DNA of 21,313 nucleotides from Dechloromonas sp. (GCA_017302355.1 JAFLDQ010000050.1:1-21313); one strand, 5' to 3'; counted from the first letter of the stretch, positions 1 to 8,614 are shown. A program made the numbers and translations. The notes: generated by a model not told the origin, from the letters alone.

Positions 1-582
1 GCGGCCCAAGCCGGACGGATGCTCTTCGACACCGCCTGCCGGGCAGGCTTTGGTCGCCATAGCCAACTGCATGCCGTCGGCGACGGCGCGTGCTGGATTG
101 CCGATCAAGTCGAAGAACGGTTTGGCCGGAATGGACGCTATCTCCTGGACTTCTTCCATGTCTGCGATTACCTCGGCGCCGCCGCTCGGGCGATTGCTGC
201 GACCGACCAGGACGCCAAGGCCTGGATGGAAAGGCAAAAGGACTGTTTGAAGCGTGGGCAACCCCAATCCGTCCTGGATGCCCTCAAGCCGTATCAGGAG
301 GATCCGCGAATCGAGGACAACCAGGCGCCCGTTCGCGTCTGTCATCGCTACCTCAGCGGGCGGCTCGATCAACTCCACTACGATGAAGCGCTACGCCAGA
401 ATCTGCCCATCGGTTCCGGCGAGATCGAGAGCGCCCATCGCTACCTCGTCCAACAGCGACTCAAACGTCCCGGCGCATGGTGGCGCACCCACAACGCCAA
501 ATACCTGTTGGCCTTGCGCCTCCATCGCGCCAATCACCAATGGCTCAACTATTGGAACAATCCCTTCCGGCAGGCCGCTTGA
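1..582 (+). CDS. Transposase, C-terminal part (ISKra4-like), truncated by window edge
   Basis: The reading frame is open from base 1 (Ala-Ala-Gln-Ala-Gly-Arg before the first Met at 19) and stops at 582, so the N-terminus lies outside the window. The visible ~193 residues look like the catalytic C-terminal half of a DDE transposase. They include a VGDGACWIADQ stretch, a FFHVCDYL stretch, and a C-terminal IGSGEIESAHRYLVQQRLK block followed by PGAWWRTHNAKYLLALRLHRAN. The GSGEIES block with the following RLK and W residues is typical of ISKra4-type transposases; the family name is from memory and not searched. The stop lies 98 bases before the next gene, so the element's right end must fall in 583-679. 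No frameshift is visible in the part seen, so the element may be intact. A degenerate copy cannot be excluded without the left half. Confidence 0.8.
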   Translation, partial: AAQAGRMLFDTACRAGFGRHSQLHAVGDGACWIADQVEERFGRNGRYLLDFFHVCDYLGAAARAIAATDQDAKAWMERQKDCLKRGQPQSVLDALKPYQEDPRIEDNQAPVRVCHRYLSGRLDQLHYDEALRQNLPIGSGEIESAHRYLVQQRLKRPGAWWRTHNAKYLLALRLHRANHQWLNYWNNPFRQAA

Positions 583-595
583 ATACGTCAGTTTG

Positions 596-615
596 AATCG
601 CACCCAATCGCACCC
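596..615. repeat. Tandem 10-bp direct repeat next to the presumed transposon right end
   Basis: Two exact tandem copies of AATCGCACCC occupy 596-605 and 606-615, just after the transposase stop at 582. Short repeats near a transposon end can be transposase-binding sites or part of the terminal inverted repeat. The left end is outside the window, so an inverted partner (GGGTGCGATT) could not be looked for. The link to the element is an inference from position. Confidence 0.5.
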
Positions 616-644
616 CCCGGCCGGCATGCTGCGCTGCAATACGC

Positions 645-650
645 TAAAAT
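645..650 (+). promoter_or_regulatory. Candidate -10 box for the FAD/Fe-S dehydrogenase gene
   Basis: TAAAAT at 645-650, in the context ACGCTAAAATCTG, lies 29 bases before the ATG at 680. There is no convincing TTGACA-like -35 box 16-18 bases upstream, so this is only a half-site. If the transposon ends near 615, its terminal bases lie in the -35 region of this promoter. Confidence 0.35.
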
Positions 651-679
651 CTGCTTTTTGACGGATCCCGGCTGCACCG

Positions 680-3600
680 ATGACTGTCCGCCTGCGTGAA
701 ATCCCCTACAACTACACGTCGTTCTCCGACCGCGAGATCGTCATCCGGCTGCTCGGCGCCGAAAACTGGGCGGTGCTCGACGAACTGCGCGGCGAGCGCG
801 TCACCGGCCGCTCGGCACGCATGCTCTACGAGGTGCTCGGCGACATCTGGGTCGTGCAGCGCAATCCCTATCTGGAAGACGACCTGCTCGACAACGAGGA
901 ACGGCGGGACGCGCTGGTCGCCGCCCTGCGCCACCGCCTGGCCGAAGTCGAGAAGCGCCGCGCGGCGACCGAAAGCGAGGACTCGCAGCGCTCGGCCAAG
1001 GTCGGGCGCCTGGTCGAGGCGGCGCGGGCAGCGGTCGACCGCTTCGCCAGGCGCTTTTCCGAAACCCGCGACCTGCGCCGCAAGACCCTGCGCATCCTCG
1101 GCAAGCACACGCGCCGCGACAACATCGCCTTCGACGGGCTCGCCCGCGTCTCGCATGTGACGGATGCCACCGACTGGCGCGTCGAGTATCCTTTCGTCGT
1201 CCTCACGCCGGATACCGAGGAGGAGATCGGCCACCTCGTGCGCGGCTGCATCAAGGCCGGCCTGACCATCGTCCCGCGCGGCGGCGGCACCGGCTACACC
1301 GGCGGCGCCGTGCCGCTGACGCCGTACTCGGCGGTGATCAACACCGAGAAGCTGATCGACATCGGGCCGGTCGAGGAACTGGTGCTGGCCGGCCACCAAA
1401 CCCCTTATGCCACCATCCGCACCGGCGCCGGCGTCGTCACCGAGCGCGTTTCCGAAGCCGCCTCGGCAGCCGGCCGTGTCTTCGCGGTCGATCCGACCTC
1501 GGCCTCGGCCTCGTGCATCGGCGGCAACATCGCGATGAACGCCGGTGGCAAGAAGGCCGTGCTGTGGGGCACCGCGCTCGACAACCTGGCCTGGTGGAAG
1601 ATGGTCGACCCGGACGGCAACTGGCTGGAAGTCGAACGCCTGAACCATAACTACGGCAAGATCCACGAGCAGGAAAAGGTCGAATTCCGCCTCAAGCGCT
1701 TCGACCCGCGTGGCAAGAAACTGCTCGGCGAGGAAATCCTGACCATGCCGGGCGCCGCCTGCCGCAAGATGGGGCTGGGCAAGGACGTCACCGACAAGTT
1801 CCTCGGCGGCGTGCCGGGGGTGCAGAAGGAAGGCACCGACGGCATCATCGTCGCCGCGCGCTGGGTGCTGCACAAGATGCCGCCGGTGGCGCGCACCGTC
1901 TGTCTCGAATTTTTCGGCCAGGTGCGCGAGGCGGTGCCGGCGATCGTCGACATCACCGACTGGTTCAAGCCGGGTGGCGCCGGCCATGCGGCGGGCGTCC
2001 AGCTGGCTGGCCTCGAACACATGGACGAGCGTTACGTGAAGGCGGTCGGCTACGCGACCAAGGCGAAGCGCCACGGCCGGCCGAAGATGGTGCTGATCGG
2101 CGACCTCGTCGGCCATGACGAGAAGGCGGTGATGACCGCCGCCTCCGAGGTCGTTCGCATGTGCAACCAGCGCGCCGCCGAGGGCTTCATCGCGGTCGAC
2201 GGCGAAACGCGCAGGAAATTCTGGCTCGACCGTTCGCGCACCGCCGCCATCTCGCGCCACACCAACGCCTTCAAGGTCAACGAGGATGTGGTCATCCCGC
2301 TGCCGCGCATGGGCGACTATTGCGACGGCATCGAGCGCATCAACATCGAGCTGTCGACGCAGAACAAGCTGGCGCTGTGCGACGCGCTGAGCGGGTTTCT
2401 GACAGGCGACCTGCCGCTGCATTCGGGCGACGCCAACCTCGACAAGGACGTGCTGATCGGCGACCGCCGTCAGGCGGCTCTCGACCATGTCGCAACGGTT
2501 CGCCGGCGCTGGCAGTGGCTGCTCGACAACCTCGACCTGCCGCTGGCCGAGGCCGAGCCGCATTTCCCTTCCCGCGGCGTGGTGGCCGGCGATCTGACCA
2601 ACAAGGCGGCCAACCCGACGCTGTTCCACCGGATGCAGGACTACTCGGTGCGCACGTCGTGGAAGCAGGAGTTGAAGGCGCGCCTGACCAAGATCTTCGA
2701 CGGCGGCGTCTACCGGCCGATCGTCGAGCGCATCGACGCGATCCACAAGGAAGTGCTGCGCGGCCGCGTCTTCGTCGCGCTGCACATGCACGCCGGCGAC
2801 GGCAACGTGCATACCAACATCCCGGTCAACTCCGACAACTACGAGATGCTGCAGACGGCGCACCGGGCGGTCGAACGCATCATGCATCTGGCGCGCGGAC
2901 TGGACGGAGTCATTTCCGGCGAGCACGGCATCGGCATCACCAAGCTCGAATTCCTGACCGAAGCCGAAATCGGCCCCTTCCGCGCCTACAAGCAGCAGGT
3001 CGATCCGGAAGGCCGCTTCAACAAGGGCAAGCTGATGCCCGGCGGCGACATGGGCAACGCCTACACACCATCGTTCAGCCTGCTCGGCACCGAATCGCTG
3101 ATCATGGAGCAGTCCGAAATCGGCAAGATTTCCGGCATGGTCAAGGACTGCCTGCGCTGCGGAAAGTGCAAGCCGGTCTGTTCGACGCACGTGCCGCGCG
3201 CCAACCTGCTCTACTCGCCGCGCAACAAGATCCTCGCCACCTCGCTGCTGGTCGAGGCCTTCCTGTACGAGGAACAGACGCGGCGCGGCGTTTCGCTCAA
3301 GCATTTCGACGAGTTCAACGACGTCGCCGAACACTGCACGGTCTGCCACCGCTGCGTCAAGCCGTGCCCGGTCGACATCGATTTCGGCGATGTTTCGGTC
3401 GCCATGCGCAATTTCCTCAGGAAACAGGGCAGGAAGCGTTTCAGCCCGGGCACGGCGACGGCGATGGCCTTCCTGACCATCAAGGATCCGGCGACGATCA
3501 AGCTGATGCGCGCCGTGATGATGGACTTCGGCTTCAAGGCGCAGCGCCTGGCCCACCGGCTGGCGAAGACCATCGGCCTGATCGGGAACACCCGCACCCA

Positions 3601-4555
3601 CCCGCCGGCATCGCTCGGCGCGCCGACGATCAGGACACAGGTCATCCACTTCCTCAACCGGCCGATGCCGGGCAACCTGCCGAAGCGCACCGCGCGCGCG
3701 CTGCTCGACATCGAGGACGACAAGGTCATCCCGGTCATCCGCAATCCGCGGAAGACCACCGAGGAATCGGACGCGGTTTTCTATTTTCCGGGCTGCGGCT
3801 CCGAACGCCTGTTCTCGCAGGTCGGCCTGGCGACACAGGCGATGCTCTACGAGATCGGCGCCACCACCGTGCTGCCGCCGGGCTACCTGTGCTGCGGCTA
3901 TCCGCAGACGGCGTCGGGCGACGACGAGAAGGGCCAGAAGATCACCACCGACAACCGCGTGCTCTTCCACCGCGTCGCCAACACGCTGAACTATCTCGAC
4001 ATCAGGACGGTAATCGTCTCCTGCGGCACCTGCATGGATCAGCTGCAGCAGTACCAGTTCGAGAAGATCTTCCCCGGCTGCCGCCTGCTCGACATCCACG
4101 AATACCTGATGGAGAAGGGTGTCAAGCTCGACGGCGTCAGCGGCGCGCGCTACATGTATCACGACCCCTGCCACACGCCGATCAAGACCTACGCGCCGCT
4201 CGCCGTGACCAAGGCGCTGATCGGCCAGGAGGTGCCGCTGAGCGATCGCTGCTGCGGCGACGCCGGCTCGTTCGCCTATTCGCGACCGGATGTCGCGACG
4301 CAGGTAAAATTCCGGAAGCAGGAGGAAATCGGCAAGGTGGCCGCCCGCCTGCGCGCCGATGACTTCAGCGGCGAGGTCAGGATCCTGACGTCGTGCCCGG
4401 CCTGCCTGCAGGGCCTGTCGCGCTTCGATGACGACGCTGGCACCCGGGCGGATTACATCGTCGTCGAGATGGCGAAGCATCTGCTGGGCGAAAACTGGGC
4501 CTCCGGCTACGTCGACCGCGCCAACCACGGCGGCATCGAGCGGGTGTTGCTCTGA
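680..4555 (+). CDS. Large FAD-linked dehydrogenase with ferredoxin and CCG Fe-S domains (DUF3683 family)
   Basis: This 1291-residue protein fuses flavin and iron-sulfur modules of 2-hydroxyacid dehydrogenases. Residues ~1-150 match the position of DUF3683. A PCMH-type FAD domain follows ([14 protein letters not shown] at ~198-211), then an FAD-oxidase C-terminal domain with [10 protein letters not shown] at 702-711 and GEHGIG at 747-752. Next come two 4Fe-4S motifs, C824/C827/C830/C834 and C886/C889/C892/C896. Two cysteine-rich CCG domains follow, with CCG at 1071-1073 and 1191-1193 and further Cys at 1039, 1115/1118, 1164 and 1239/1242. The layout resembles D-lactate, glycolate or D-2-hydroxyglutarate dehydrogenases (GlcD plus GlcF/LutA, or YdiJ) with an extra N-terminus. 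It probably oxidises a D-2-hydroxyacid and passes electrons through Fe-S clusters to the quinone pool. The substrate cannot be read from sequence. No signal peptide or membrane segment is seen. The Shine-Dalgarno sequence before 680 is weak. Confidence 0.9.
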   Translation: MTVRLREIPYNYTSFSDREIVIRLLGAENWAVLDELRGERVTGRSARMLYEVLGDIWVVQRNPYLEDDLLDNEERRDALVAALRHRLAEVEKRRAATESEDSQRSAKVGRLVEAARAAVDRFARRFSETRDLRRKTLRILGKHTRRDNIAFDGLARVSHVTDATDWRVEYPFVVLTPDTEEEIGHLVRGCIKAGLTIVPRGGGTGYTGGAVPLTPYSAVINTEKLIDIGPVEELVLAGHQTPYATIRTGAGVVTERVSEAASAAGRVFAVDPTSASASCIGGNIAMNAGGKKAVLWGTALDNLAWWKMVDPDGNWLEVERLNHNYGKIHEQEKVEFRLKRFDPRGKKLLGEEILTMPGAACRKMGLGKDVTDKFLGGVPGVQKEGTDGIIVAARWVLHKMPPVARTVCLEFFGQVREAVPAIVDITDWFKPGGAGHAAGVQLAGLEHMDERYVKAVGYATKAKRHGRPKMVLIGDLVGHDEKAVMTAASEVVRMCNQRAAEGFIAVDGETRRKFWLDRSRTAAISRHTNAFKVNEDVVIPLPRMGDYCDGIERINIELSTQNKLALCDALSGFLTGDLPLHSGDANLDKDVLIGDRRQAALDHVATVRRRWQWLLDNLDLPLAEAEPHFPSRGVVAGDLTNKAANPTLFHRMQDYSVRTSWKQELKARLTKIFDGGVYRPIVERIDAIHKEVLRGRVFVALHMHAGDGNVHTNIPVNSDNYEMLQTAHRAVERIMHLARGLDGVISGEHGIGITKLEFLTEAEIGPFRAYKQQVDPEGRFNKGKLMPGGDMGNAYTPSFSLLGTESLIMEQSEIGKISGMVKDCLRCGKCKPVCSTHVPRANLLYSPRNKILATSLLVEAFLYEEQTRRGVSLKHFDEFNDVAEHCTVCHRCVKPCPVDIDFGDVSVAMRNFLRKQGRKRFSPGTATAMAFLTIKDPATIKLMRAVMMDFGFKAQRLAHRLAKTIGLIGNTRTHPPASLGAPTIRTQVIHFLNRPMPGNLPKRTARALLDIEDDKVIPVIRNPRKTTEESDAVFYFPGCGSERLFSQVGLATQAMLYEIGATTVLPPGYLCCGYPQTASGDDEKGQKITTDNRVLFHRVANTLNYLDIRTVIVSCGTCMDQLQQYQFEKIFPGCRLLDIHEYLMEKGVKLDGVSGARYMYHDPCHTPIKTYAPLAVTKALIGQEVPLSDRCCGDAGSFAYSRPDVATQVKFRKQEEIGKVAARLRADDFSGEVRILTSCPACLQGLSRFDDDAGTRADYIVVEMAKHLLGENWASGYVDRANHGGIERVLL

Positions 4556-4577
4556 TTCGGACCCGCCTGCACGGATC

Positions 4578-4596
4578 GGCCGGGCAGTCGCCGGCC
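4578..4596. other. Perfect GC hairpin after the dehydrogenase gene
   Basis: GGCCGG (4578-4583) and CCGGCC (4591-4596) form a 6-bp stem around a 7-base loop, 22 bases past the stop at 4555. No U-tract follows, so it is not a canonical intrinsic terminator. It could be a 3'-end stabilising stem or chance in GC-rich DNA. Confidence 0.3.
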
Positions 4597-4670
4597 ACGG
4601 TCGCGGAAGCACTTGCAGTATTGTTATGCAGGTGCAATCCTTGCAACATTGCGGAGTCGGGGGAGGCGAA

Positions 4671-5108
4671 ATGGACAGCTGCGAGTTTTGCGCCGGGGTG
4701 GGCGGGACGGTCCTCTGGGAGTCGGCGACCTGGCGTGTCGTGCTGGTGGAGGATTCCGATTACCCGGGTTTCTGCCGCGTCGTGTGGACCGCCCACGTTC
4801 GCGAGATGACCGATCTCGCGCCCGGCGAGCGCATTGCCCTGATGAACGTGGTTTTCGCCGTCGAGGAGGTCGTGCGTTCGCTGTTCGCTCCCGACAAGAT
4901 GAATCTCGCCTCTCTCGGCAACATGACGCCGCATGTGCACTGGCACGTCATTCCGCGCTGGCAGGACGATCGCCATTTCCCCGGGCCGATCTGGGCAAGC
5001 CCGCAACGCGAACCCCTTCGCCGACGACCTGTCGTCAGCGCCGACGCCATGCGCCGGGCGCTGCGCGAACAACTTCATCCTGACGAACCGCAAGGCGGAC
5101 AACCATGA
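4671..5108 (+). CDS. HIT-family nucleotide-binding protein
   Basis: This 145-residue protein carries the histidine triad H88-V-H90-W-H92-V-I-P, preceded by NMTPH. This is the nucleotide-phosphate binding and hydrolysis signature of HIT proteins. A C4-x-x-C7 pair near the N-terminus could bind metal. The family acts on dinucleoside polyphosphates or nucleoside phosphoramidates and adenylates; the exact substrate here is not evident. I chose the ATG at 4671 because GGGAGG (4661-4666) sits 4 bases upstream and the protein then starts at the expected MDSCEFC. The frame stays open back to 4428, but that stretch overlaps the upstream gene and has no ribosome-binding site. The stop overlaps the start of the next gene by 4 bases (ATGA), so the two are probably co-translated. 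Confidence 0.9.
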   Translation: MDSCEFCAGVGGTVLWESATWRVVLVEDSDYPGFCRVVWTAHVREMTDLAPGERIALMNVVFAVEEVVRSLFAPDKMNLASLGNMTPHVHWHVIPRWQDDRHFPGPIWASPQREPLRRRPVVSADAMRRALREQLHPDEPQGGQP

Positions 5109-6703
5109 ACATGCCATCGCCCTCGCTGAACATCCCCGACCTGCAGGCGGGATCGCACTATCTGTCACAGCTGTCGCTGGCCAACCCGCCGCTCGCCGAG
5201 CAGCAGGTCGGTTCATTCCTCGATGCGCTGATCGAGAACCCGCCGGACGCCGGCGTCCTGTTGTCTCTCCTCGAGCAGGCCAGGGTTCCGCTCTGCTTCA
5301 TCGAGGAGGAGATCGCCCGGCGTTACCACAACAAGGCGCTGGTTCTCGGCGACGAGCAGGAAGAGAGCTTCCAGCGGGTGGTCGCGGCGTGGCGCCGCAT
5401 GACCACGGCGTATGCGCTGTGCGCGCGCATGCAGGAGCCGGACCCGGACGATCCCCAGCATTCGAATCTGCTCGCGACCATCCAGCATCGTTGTATCTAC
5501 TACACCGGGCTGATCATCATCGAGCACTTTCGCGCGCGGCGCGAATTGCCCGGCGGCATCTGGCTCGAGCTCCACGGCCATTACGAAGCCGCCGAGCGGC
5601 GGGGTGTGAGCTGTACCCCGGTCAATGACTTGCTGGAAAGCGATCTGCAGGCGACACACTGCGCGGCGGCCTACGTCACGCTCTTGCTGATCGAGATCGC
5701 CAATCCCTACGGCAACACGGTCCGCGACCTCACGCTGATCCGCCGCTGGGCCGGCATGTGGGCGCCGCTGGTCGCGCTCCATCCTCTCGAGGACGAGTAC
5801 GAGATCCCGCCCTATCTCATTGAACTGACGAAGGATCAGGCGCTGCATCAGGCCGGGTCCAGCGAAAACATCGGCGGCGACGCGCGCTGGCTCGATACCA
5901 CCCGACTCGGCCTGCAGATCAGCCACATGGTGTCGCAGCTGCAGCAGCGCCTGACGCCCTCGCAACTCGGCCTCGGCGAGGAGACATCGGGACACGTCCG
6001 AAGGCTGCTCGAGCATCTCTCGAGGCCGTGGACCCAGACGGCGTCGCCGCGCCGCTTCCGCCGCTTCCCGTCGCACGGCGCGGCAAGGGTCGCCATCGGT
6101 TTCGAAGCCATCCATTATTTCGTCGGTGGCAAGGAATTCGCCCAGCCGGATTCGGGCAGCATCTACGGAAGAGGGCAATTCGACGAGGTGTTCACTTTCC
6201 GTGACCGCGCCGCGCCAGGATTGGGGCTCAACATCAAGCCGCGCGTCAATTATTCGACCGACGAATGGACGGTGATCAACCATTCGGCCAACGGCTTCCG
6301 CCTCGGACGCAGCAACGCCGGCGAGCGGATCGCCCACAGCCAGTTGCTGGCGGTCTGTCCGCATGACGGCCAGAGCTTCATCCTCGGGCAGGCGACCTGG
6401 CTCATGCAGGAGCACGCGGGGGGCATCCTGGCCGGCGTCGCGGTTCTGCCCGGCATGCCCGAGGCGGTTGGCGTGCGCCGCGCTTCCATCCGGCCCGGCC
6501 ACGCCGACCGCTTCGTCCGGGCCTTTCTGCTGCCGCCGGTGGAGGCCATCGGTCAGGAGGGCTCACTCGTCCTGCCGACCGGCGTCTACCAGGCCAGCGG
6601 ATCGCTGGAACTCCTTGGCGAAGGCAAGTCGTGGACGGTGCGCATGAAGCACGTCCGGCAACGCGGCGTCGATTTCGAACGGGTCAGCTACGAGATGCCT
6701 TGA
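5105..6703 (+). CDS. Large soluble protein with PilZ-like C-terminal domain
   Basis: This is a 532-residue protein with no signal peptide or obvious membrane segment. I do not recognise residues 1-310, which look mostly helical. The C-terminus resembles PilZ, the cyclic-di-GMP binding fold: an arginine cluster RRFRR at 316-320 (RxxxR), then N392-H-S-A-N-G397 matching (D/N)xSxxG. After that come alternating strand-like segments (LLAVCP, FILGQATWL, GILAGVAVL). The gap of about 70 residues between the two motifs is longer than in a simple PilZ domain and suggests an insertion or a divergent subfamily. A role as a c-di-GMP effector is inference. The ATG at 5105 overlaps the HIT gene stop (ATGA) and follows AAGGCGG at good spacing; a second ATG at 5111 is possible. 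Pairing with a HIT protein gives no clear functional hint. Confidence 0.65.
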   Translation: MNMPSPSLNIPDLQAGSHYLSQLSLANPPLAEQQVGSFLDALIENPPDAGVLLSLLEQARVPLCFIEEEIARRYHNKALVLGDEQEESFQRVVAAWRRMTTAYALCARMQEPDPDDPQHSNLLATIQHRCIYYTGLIIIEHFRARRELPGGIWLELHGHYEAAERRGVSCTPVNDLLESDLQATHCAAAYVTLLLIEIANPYGNTVRDLTLIRRWAGMWAPLVALHPLEDEYEIPPYLIELTKDQALHQAGSSENIGGDARWLDTTRLGLQISHMVSQLQQRLTPSQLGLGEETSGHVRRLLEHLSRPWTQTASPRRFRRFPSHGAARVAIGFEAIHYFVGGKEFAQPDSGSIYGRGQFDEVFTFRDRAAPGLGLNIKPRVNYSTDEWTVINHSANGFRLGRSNAGERIAHSQLLAVCPHDGQSFILGQATWLMQEHAGGILAGVAVLPGMPEAVGVRRASIRPGHADRFVRAFLLPPVEAIGQEGSLVLPTGVYQASGSLELLGEGKSWTVRMKHVRQRGVDFERVSYEMP

Positions 6704-6731
6704 GCCGGCGCGCTCCCGGCGGCCTCGAGTG

Positions 6732-6744
6732 CGCTAAACTAGCG
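6732..6744 (+). promoter_or_regulatory. Candidate -10 box inside a small palindrome, DUF971-ubiE-ubiJ operon
   Basis: CGCTA-AAC-TAGCG is a perfect 5-bp inverted repeat at 6732-6744. It contains TAAACT (6735-6740), a plausible -10 box 24 bases before the DUF971 start. No good -35 box is visible, so promoter identity and any operator role are tentative. Confidence 0.3.
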
Positions 6745-6763
6745 TCCTTTACTGGAGGCTGTC

Positions 6764-7183
6764 ATGGCTGGCATCGAACGGGATACCCCGGTTCCCACCG
6801 ACATCAGGTTGCACCGCAAATCGCGCATCCTCGAACTCTGCTATGCGGACGGCGAGCGCTTCGAGCTGGGCTGCGAGCTCCTGCGGGTATTCACCCCGTC
6901 GGCCGAGGCGCGCGGTCACGGCCCCGGGCAGGAAGTGCTGCAGACCGGCAAGAGAGACGTCGAGATCGAGCGCATCGAGCCCGTTGGAACCTACGCCGTA
7001 CGGCTGGTCTTCTCCGACGGTCACGACAGCGGGCTCTACTCCTGGGATCTGCTGCACAATCTCGGCCGGCATCGCGACGAACTGTGGCGGGAATACCTGA
7101 AGCAGATCGACGCTCAGGGGCTTTCCCGGGATATCGACACCAGTTCGCCCCCAAAAGGCGGCAGTTGCGGTCAACATCACTGA
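6764..7183 (+). CDS. DUF971 (gamma-butyrobetaine hydroxylase-like N-terminal domain) protein
   Basis: This 139-residue protein matches the DUF971 / GBBH-like N-terminal domain over about residues 14-110. Visible family features are [12 protein letters not shown] near the start, a central [20 protein letters not shown] block, and [13 protein letters not shown]. Family members are small proteins linked to Fe-S or respiratory gene neighbourhoods; a biochemical activity for the stand-alone form is not established to my knowledge. The start at 6764 has GGAGG ten or so bases upstream. It lies 4 bases before ubiE on the same strand, an arrangement common in betaproteobacteria, which suggests joint expression with quinone synthesis. 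Confidence 0.85.
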   Translation: MAGIERDTPVPTDIRLHRKSRILELCYADGERFELGCELLRVFTPSAEARGHGPGQEVLQTGKRDVEIERIEPVGTYAVRLVFSDGHDSGLYSWDLLHNLGRHRDELWREYLKQIDAQGLSRDIDTSSPPKGGSCGQHH

Positions 7184-7187
7184 AAAC

Positions 7188-7925
7188 ATGAAAAGCGAGA
7201 CCACCCATTTTGGCTACGAGACGGTCGAGGAGCGCGACAAGGCGCGGCGCGTCGCCGACGTCTTCGACTCCGTCGCCAGTCGCTACGACCTGATGAACGA
7301 CCTGATGTCGGGCGGCATGCACCGGCTGTGGAAGGCCTTCACCATCCAGCGCAGCGGGGTCCGCGATGGCTCGCGCGTCCTCGATGTCGCCGGCGGCACC
7401 GGCGATCTGGCGCTTGCCTTCGCCAGGAGCGTCGGGGCGAGCGGCCAGGTCTGGTTGACCGACATCAACAACGCCATGCTCGCCCGTGGCCGGGATCGCC
7501 TCGCGGACAAGGGCCACATGGTTCCGACCGCCCAGTGCGATGCGGAGAAGCTGCCATTTCCCGATGACTGGTTCGACTGCGTGACCGTGGCCTTCGGCCT
7601 GCGCAACATGACGCACAAGGAGGTCGCCCTGGGCGAGATGTACCGCGTCCTGAGACCAGGTGGCCGGCTTCTGGTGCTCGAGTTTTCGCAGATCTGGAAG
7701 CCGCTGGCGCCAGCCTACGACTTCTATTCCTTTCATGTGATCCCGCGCGTCGGCAAACTCGTGACCAACGACGCGGACAGCTACCGCTATCTTTCCGAGT
7801 CGATCCGCGTGCACCCGGACCAGGAGGAACTCAAACGGATGATGGAAGGGGTGGGATTCGACAAGGTCGAATATTTCAACATGGCGCTGGGCGTGGTCGC
7901 CCTGCACCGCGGCTTCAAGTTCTAG
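7188..7925 (+). CDS. ubiE: Ubiquinone/menaquinone C-methyltransferase UbiE
   Basis: This 245-residue class I SAM-dependent methyltransferase carries out the C-methylation step of ubiquinone (and, where made, menaquinone) synthesis. Signatures are [23 protein letters not shown] at the N-terminus, SAM motif [13 protein letters not shown] at 64-75, a [19 protein letters not shown] block, and a C-terminus ending ALHRGFKF. Full length is normal for the family. It starts 4 bases after the DUF971 stop with no strong Shine-Dalgarno of its own, so translation may be coupled to that gene. Downstream, the family's usual accessory gene ubiJ follows after about 110 bases. Confidence 0.95.
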   Translation: MKSETTHFGYETVEERDKARRVADVFDSVASRYDLMNDLMSGGMHRLWKAFTIQRSGVRDGSRVLDVAGGTGDLALAFARSVGASGQVWLTDINNAMLARGRDRLADKGHMVPTAQCDAEKLPFPDDWFDCVTVAFGLRNMTHKEVALGEMYRVLRPGGRLLVLEFSQIWKPLAPAYDFYSFHVIPRVGKLVTNDADSYRYLSESIRVHPDQEELKRMMEGVGFDKVEYFNMALGVVALHRGFKF

Positions 7926-7937
7926 TCCGGAGTGTCG

Positions 7938-8039
7938 ATGCACAGCCTCCCGTTGCTGGCCCGCGGCCTGCCGGTTCCGGATGGCGAGGCGAGGCGGCCG
8001 GGGGGCGGGGCCGCTGCCGGCATCCGGCAGGCGAACTGA
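7938..8039 (+). CDS. Possible 33-codon leader ORF coupled to ubiJ
   Basis: An ORF of 33 codons begins at the ATG at 7938, with GGAG (7929-7932) 5 bases upstream. It ends at TGA 8037-8039, which shares its A with the ubiJ start codon (TGATG). The peptide is Pro/Gly/Ala/Arg-rich with no recognisable domain. The good ribosome-binding site and stop-start overlap suggest a translated leader rather than a functional protein, but chance or a gene remnant is also possible in this GC-rich gap. Confidence 0.4.
   Translation: MHSLPLLARGLPVPDGEARRPGGGAAAGIRQAN
8015..8029 (+). promoter_or_regulatory. Hairpin that could mask the ubiJ ribosome-binding site
   Basis: TGCCGG (8015-8020), loop CAT, CCGGCA (8024-8029) form a perfect 6-bp stem. 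Its 3' arm touches the only Shine-Dalgarno-like bases for ubiJ (AGG at 8029-8031, 7 bases before the ATG at 8039). Ribosomes reading the upstream 33-codon ORF would open it. The regulatory role is inferred. Confidence 0.35.
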
Positions 8040-8614
8040 TGGCGGCGCTGGTCGACCTGCTGGTTCCCGTCCTGAACCACCTCCTGGCGCGCGAGGACTG
8101 GGCGCGCCAGCGTCTCGGAGCTTTCGCCGGGCAAACGTTCCGGATAGAGGGCGGTCCCGCTCCGCTGCCGATGACGGTGACCGAGAACGGATCCCTGCGC
8201 GCTGCCAGTACCGGGGAGTCGCCTTCGGTGACGGTCGCATTCCCCGCCGACGCGCCCGTCCGCCTGCTGTTCGATGCGGCGAGCGTTCTGGCGTCGGCAA
8301 GACTCAGCGGGGCGGCGAGTTTTGCCGAAACGCTTGCCTTTGTCTTCCGCAATCTGCGCTGGGACTACGAGGCCGACCTTGCCGGGCTGGTCGGCGACAT
8401 TCCGGCGCGCCGGATCGCACGGCTGCTTGGCGATGGGCTGGCCTGGCAGCGTTCGCTGGCGCACAGGCTGGGGGGCAACCTGGCGGAATTCGCAACCGAG
8501 GAATCGGCGCTGGTGACGCGTGCCGCCGAACTGGAGCTTTTCTGCGCCGATGTCGATCGCCTGCGTGACGATCTGGCGCGTCTGGAGAAGCGGATTTCCC
8601 GGCTTTCATCCTGA
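8039..8614 (+). CDS. ubiJ: Ubiquinone biosynthesis accessory factor UbiJ (SCP2-like)
   Basis: This 191-residue protein matches the UbiJ pattern: an SCP2-type lipid-binding domain over about residues 5-115 (FRIEGGPAPLPMTVTENG, then a conserved FRNLRWDYEADLAGLVGDIPA block) and a C-terminal coiled coil (about 162-191, heptads of Leu around DVDRLRDDLARLEKRI). UbiJ binds ubiquinone intermediates and scaffolds the soluble Ubi complex. Sitting just behind ubiE supports the call. ubiB, often next in related genomes, is absent: the unit ends at a terminator 16 bases after the stop. The start at 8039 overlaps the stop of a short upstream ORF (TGATG). Confidence 0.88.
   Translation: MAALVDLLVPVLNHLLAREDWARQRLGAFAGQTFRIEGGPAPLPMTVTENGSLRAASTGESPSVTVAFPADAPVRLLFDAASVLASARLSGAASFAETLAFVFRNLRWDYEADLAGLVGDIPARRIARLLGDGLAWQRSLAHRLGGNLAEFATEESALVTRAAELELFCADVDRLRDDLARLEKRISRLSS

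Noticed and set aside
644..4612. 1322-codon minus-strand ORF
   Set aside because: It is in codon register with the clearly real dehydrogenase on the plus strand, has low-complexity Ala/Arg/Asp/Val-rich composition, and shows no domain. It is explained by avoidance of TTA, CTA and TCA codons.
4428..4670. Extended N-terminus of the HIT protein
   Set aside because: The upstream part overlaps the dehydrogenase in another frame. The ATG at 4671 has a proper Shine-Dalgarno and gives the family N-terminus.
7981..8568. 195-codon plus-strand ORF overlapping ubiJ
   Set aside because: It is a shadow in another frame of ubiJ; Arg/Gly/Ala-rich with no domain, and no ribosome-binding site.
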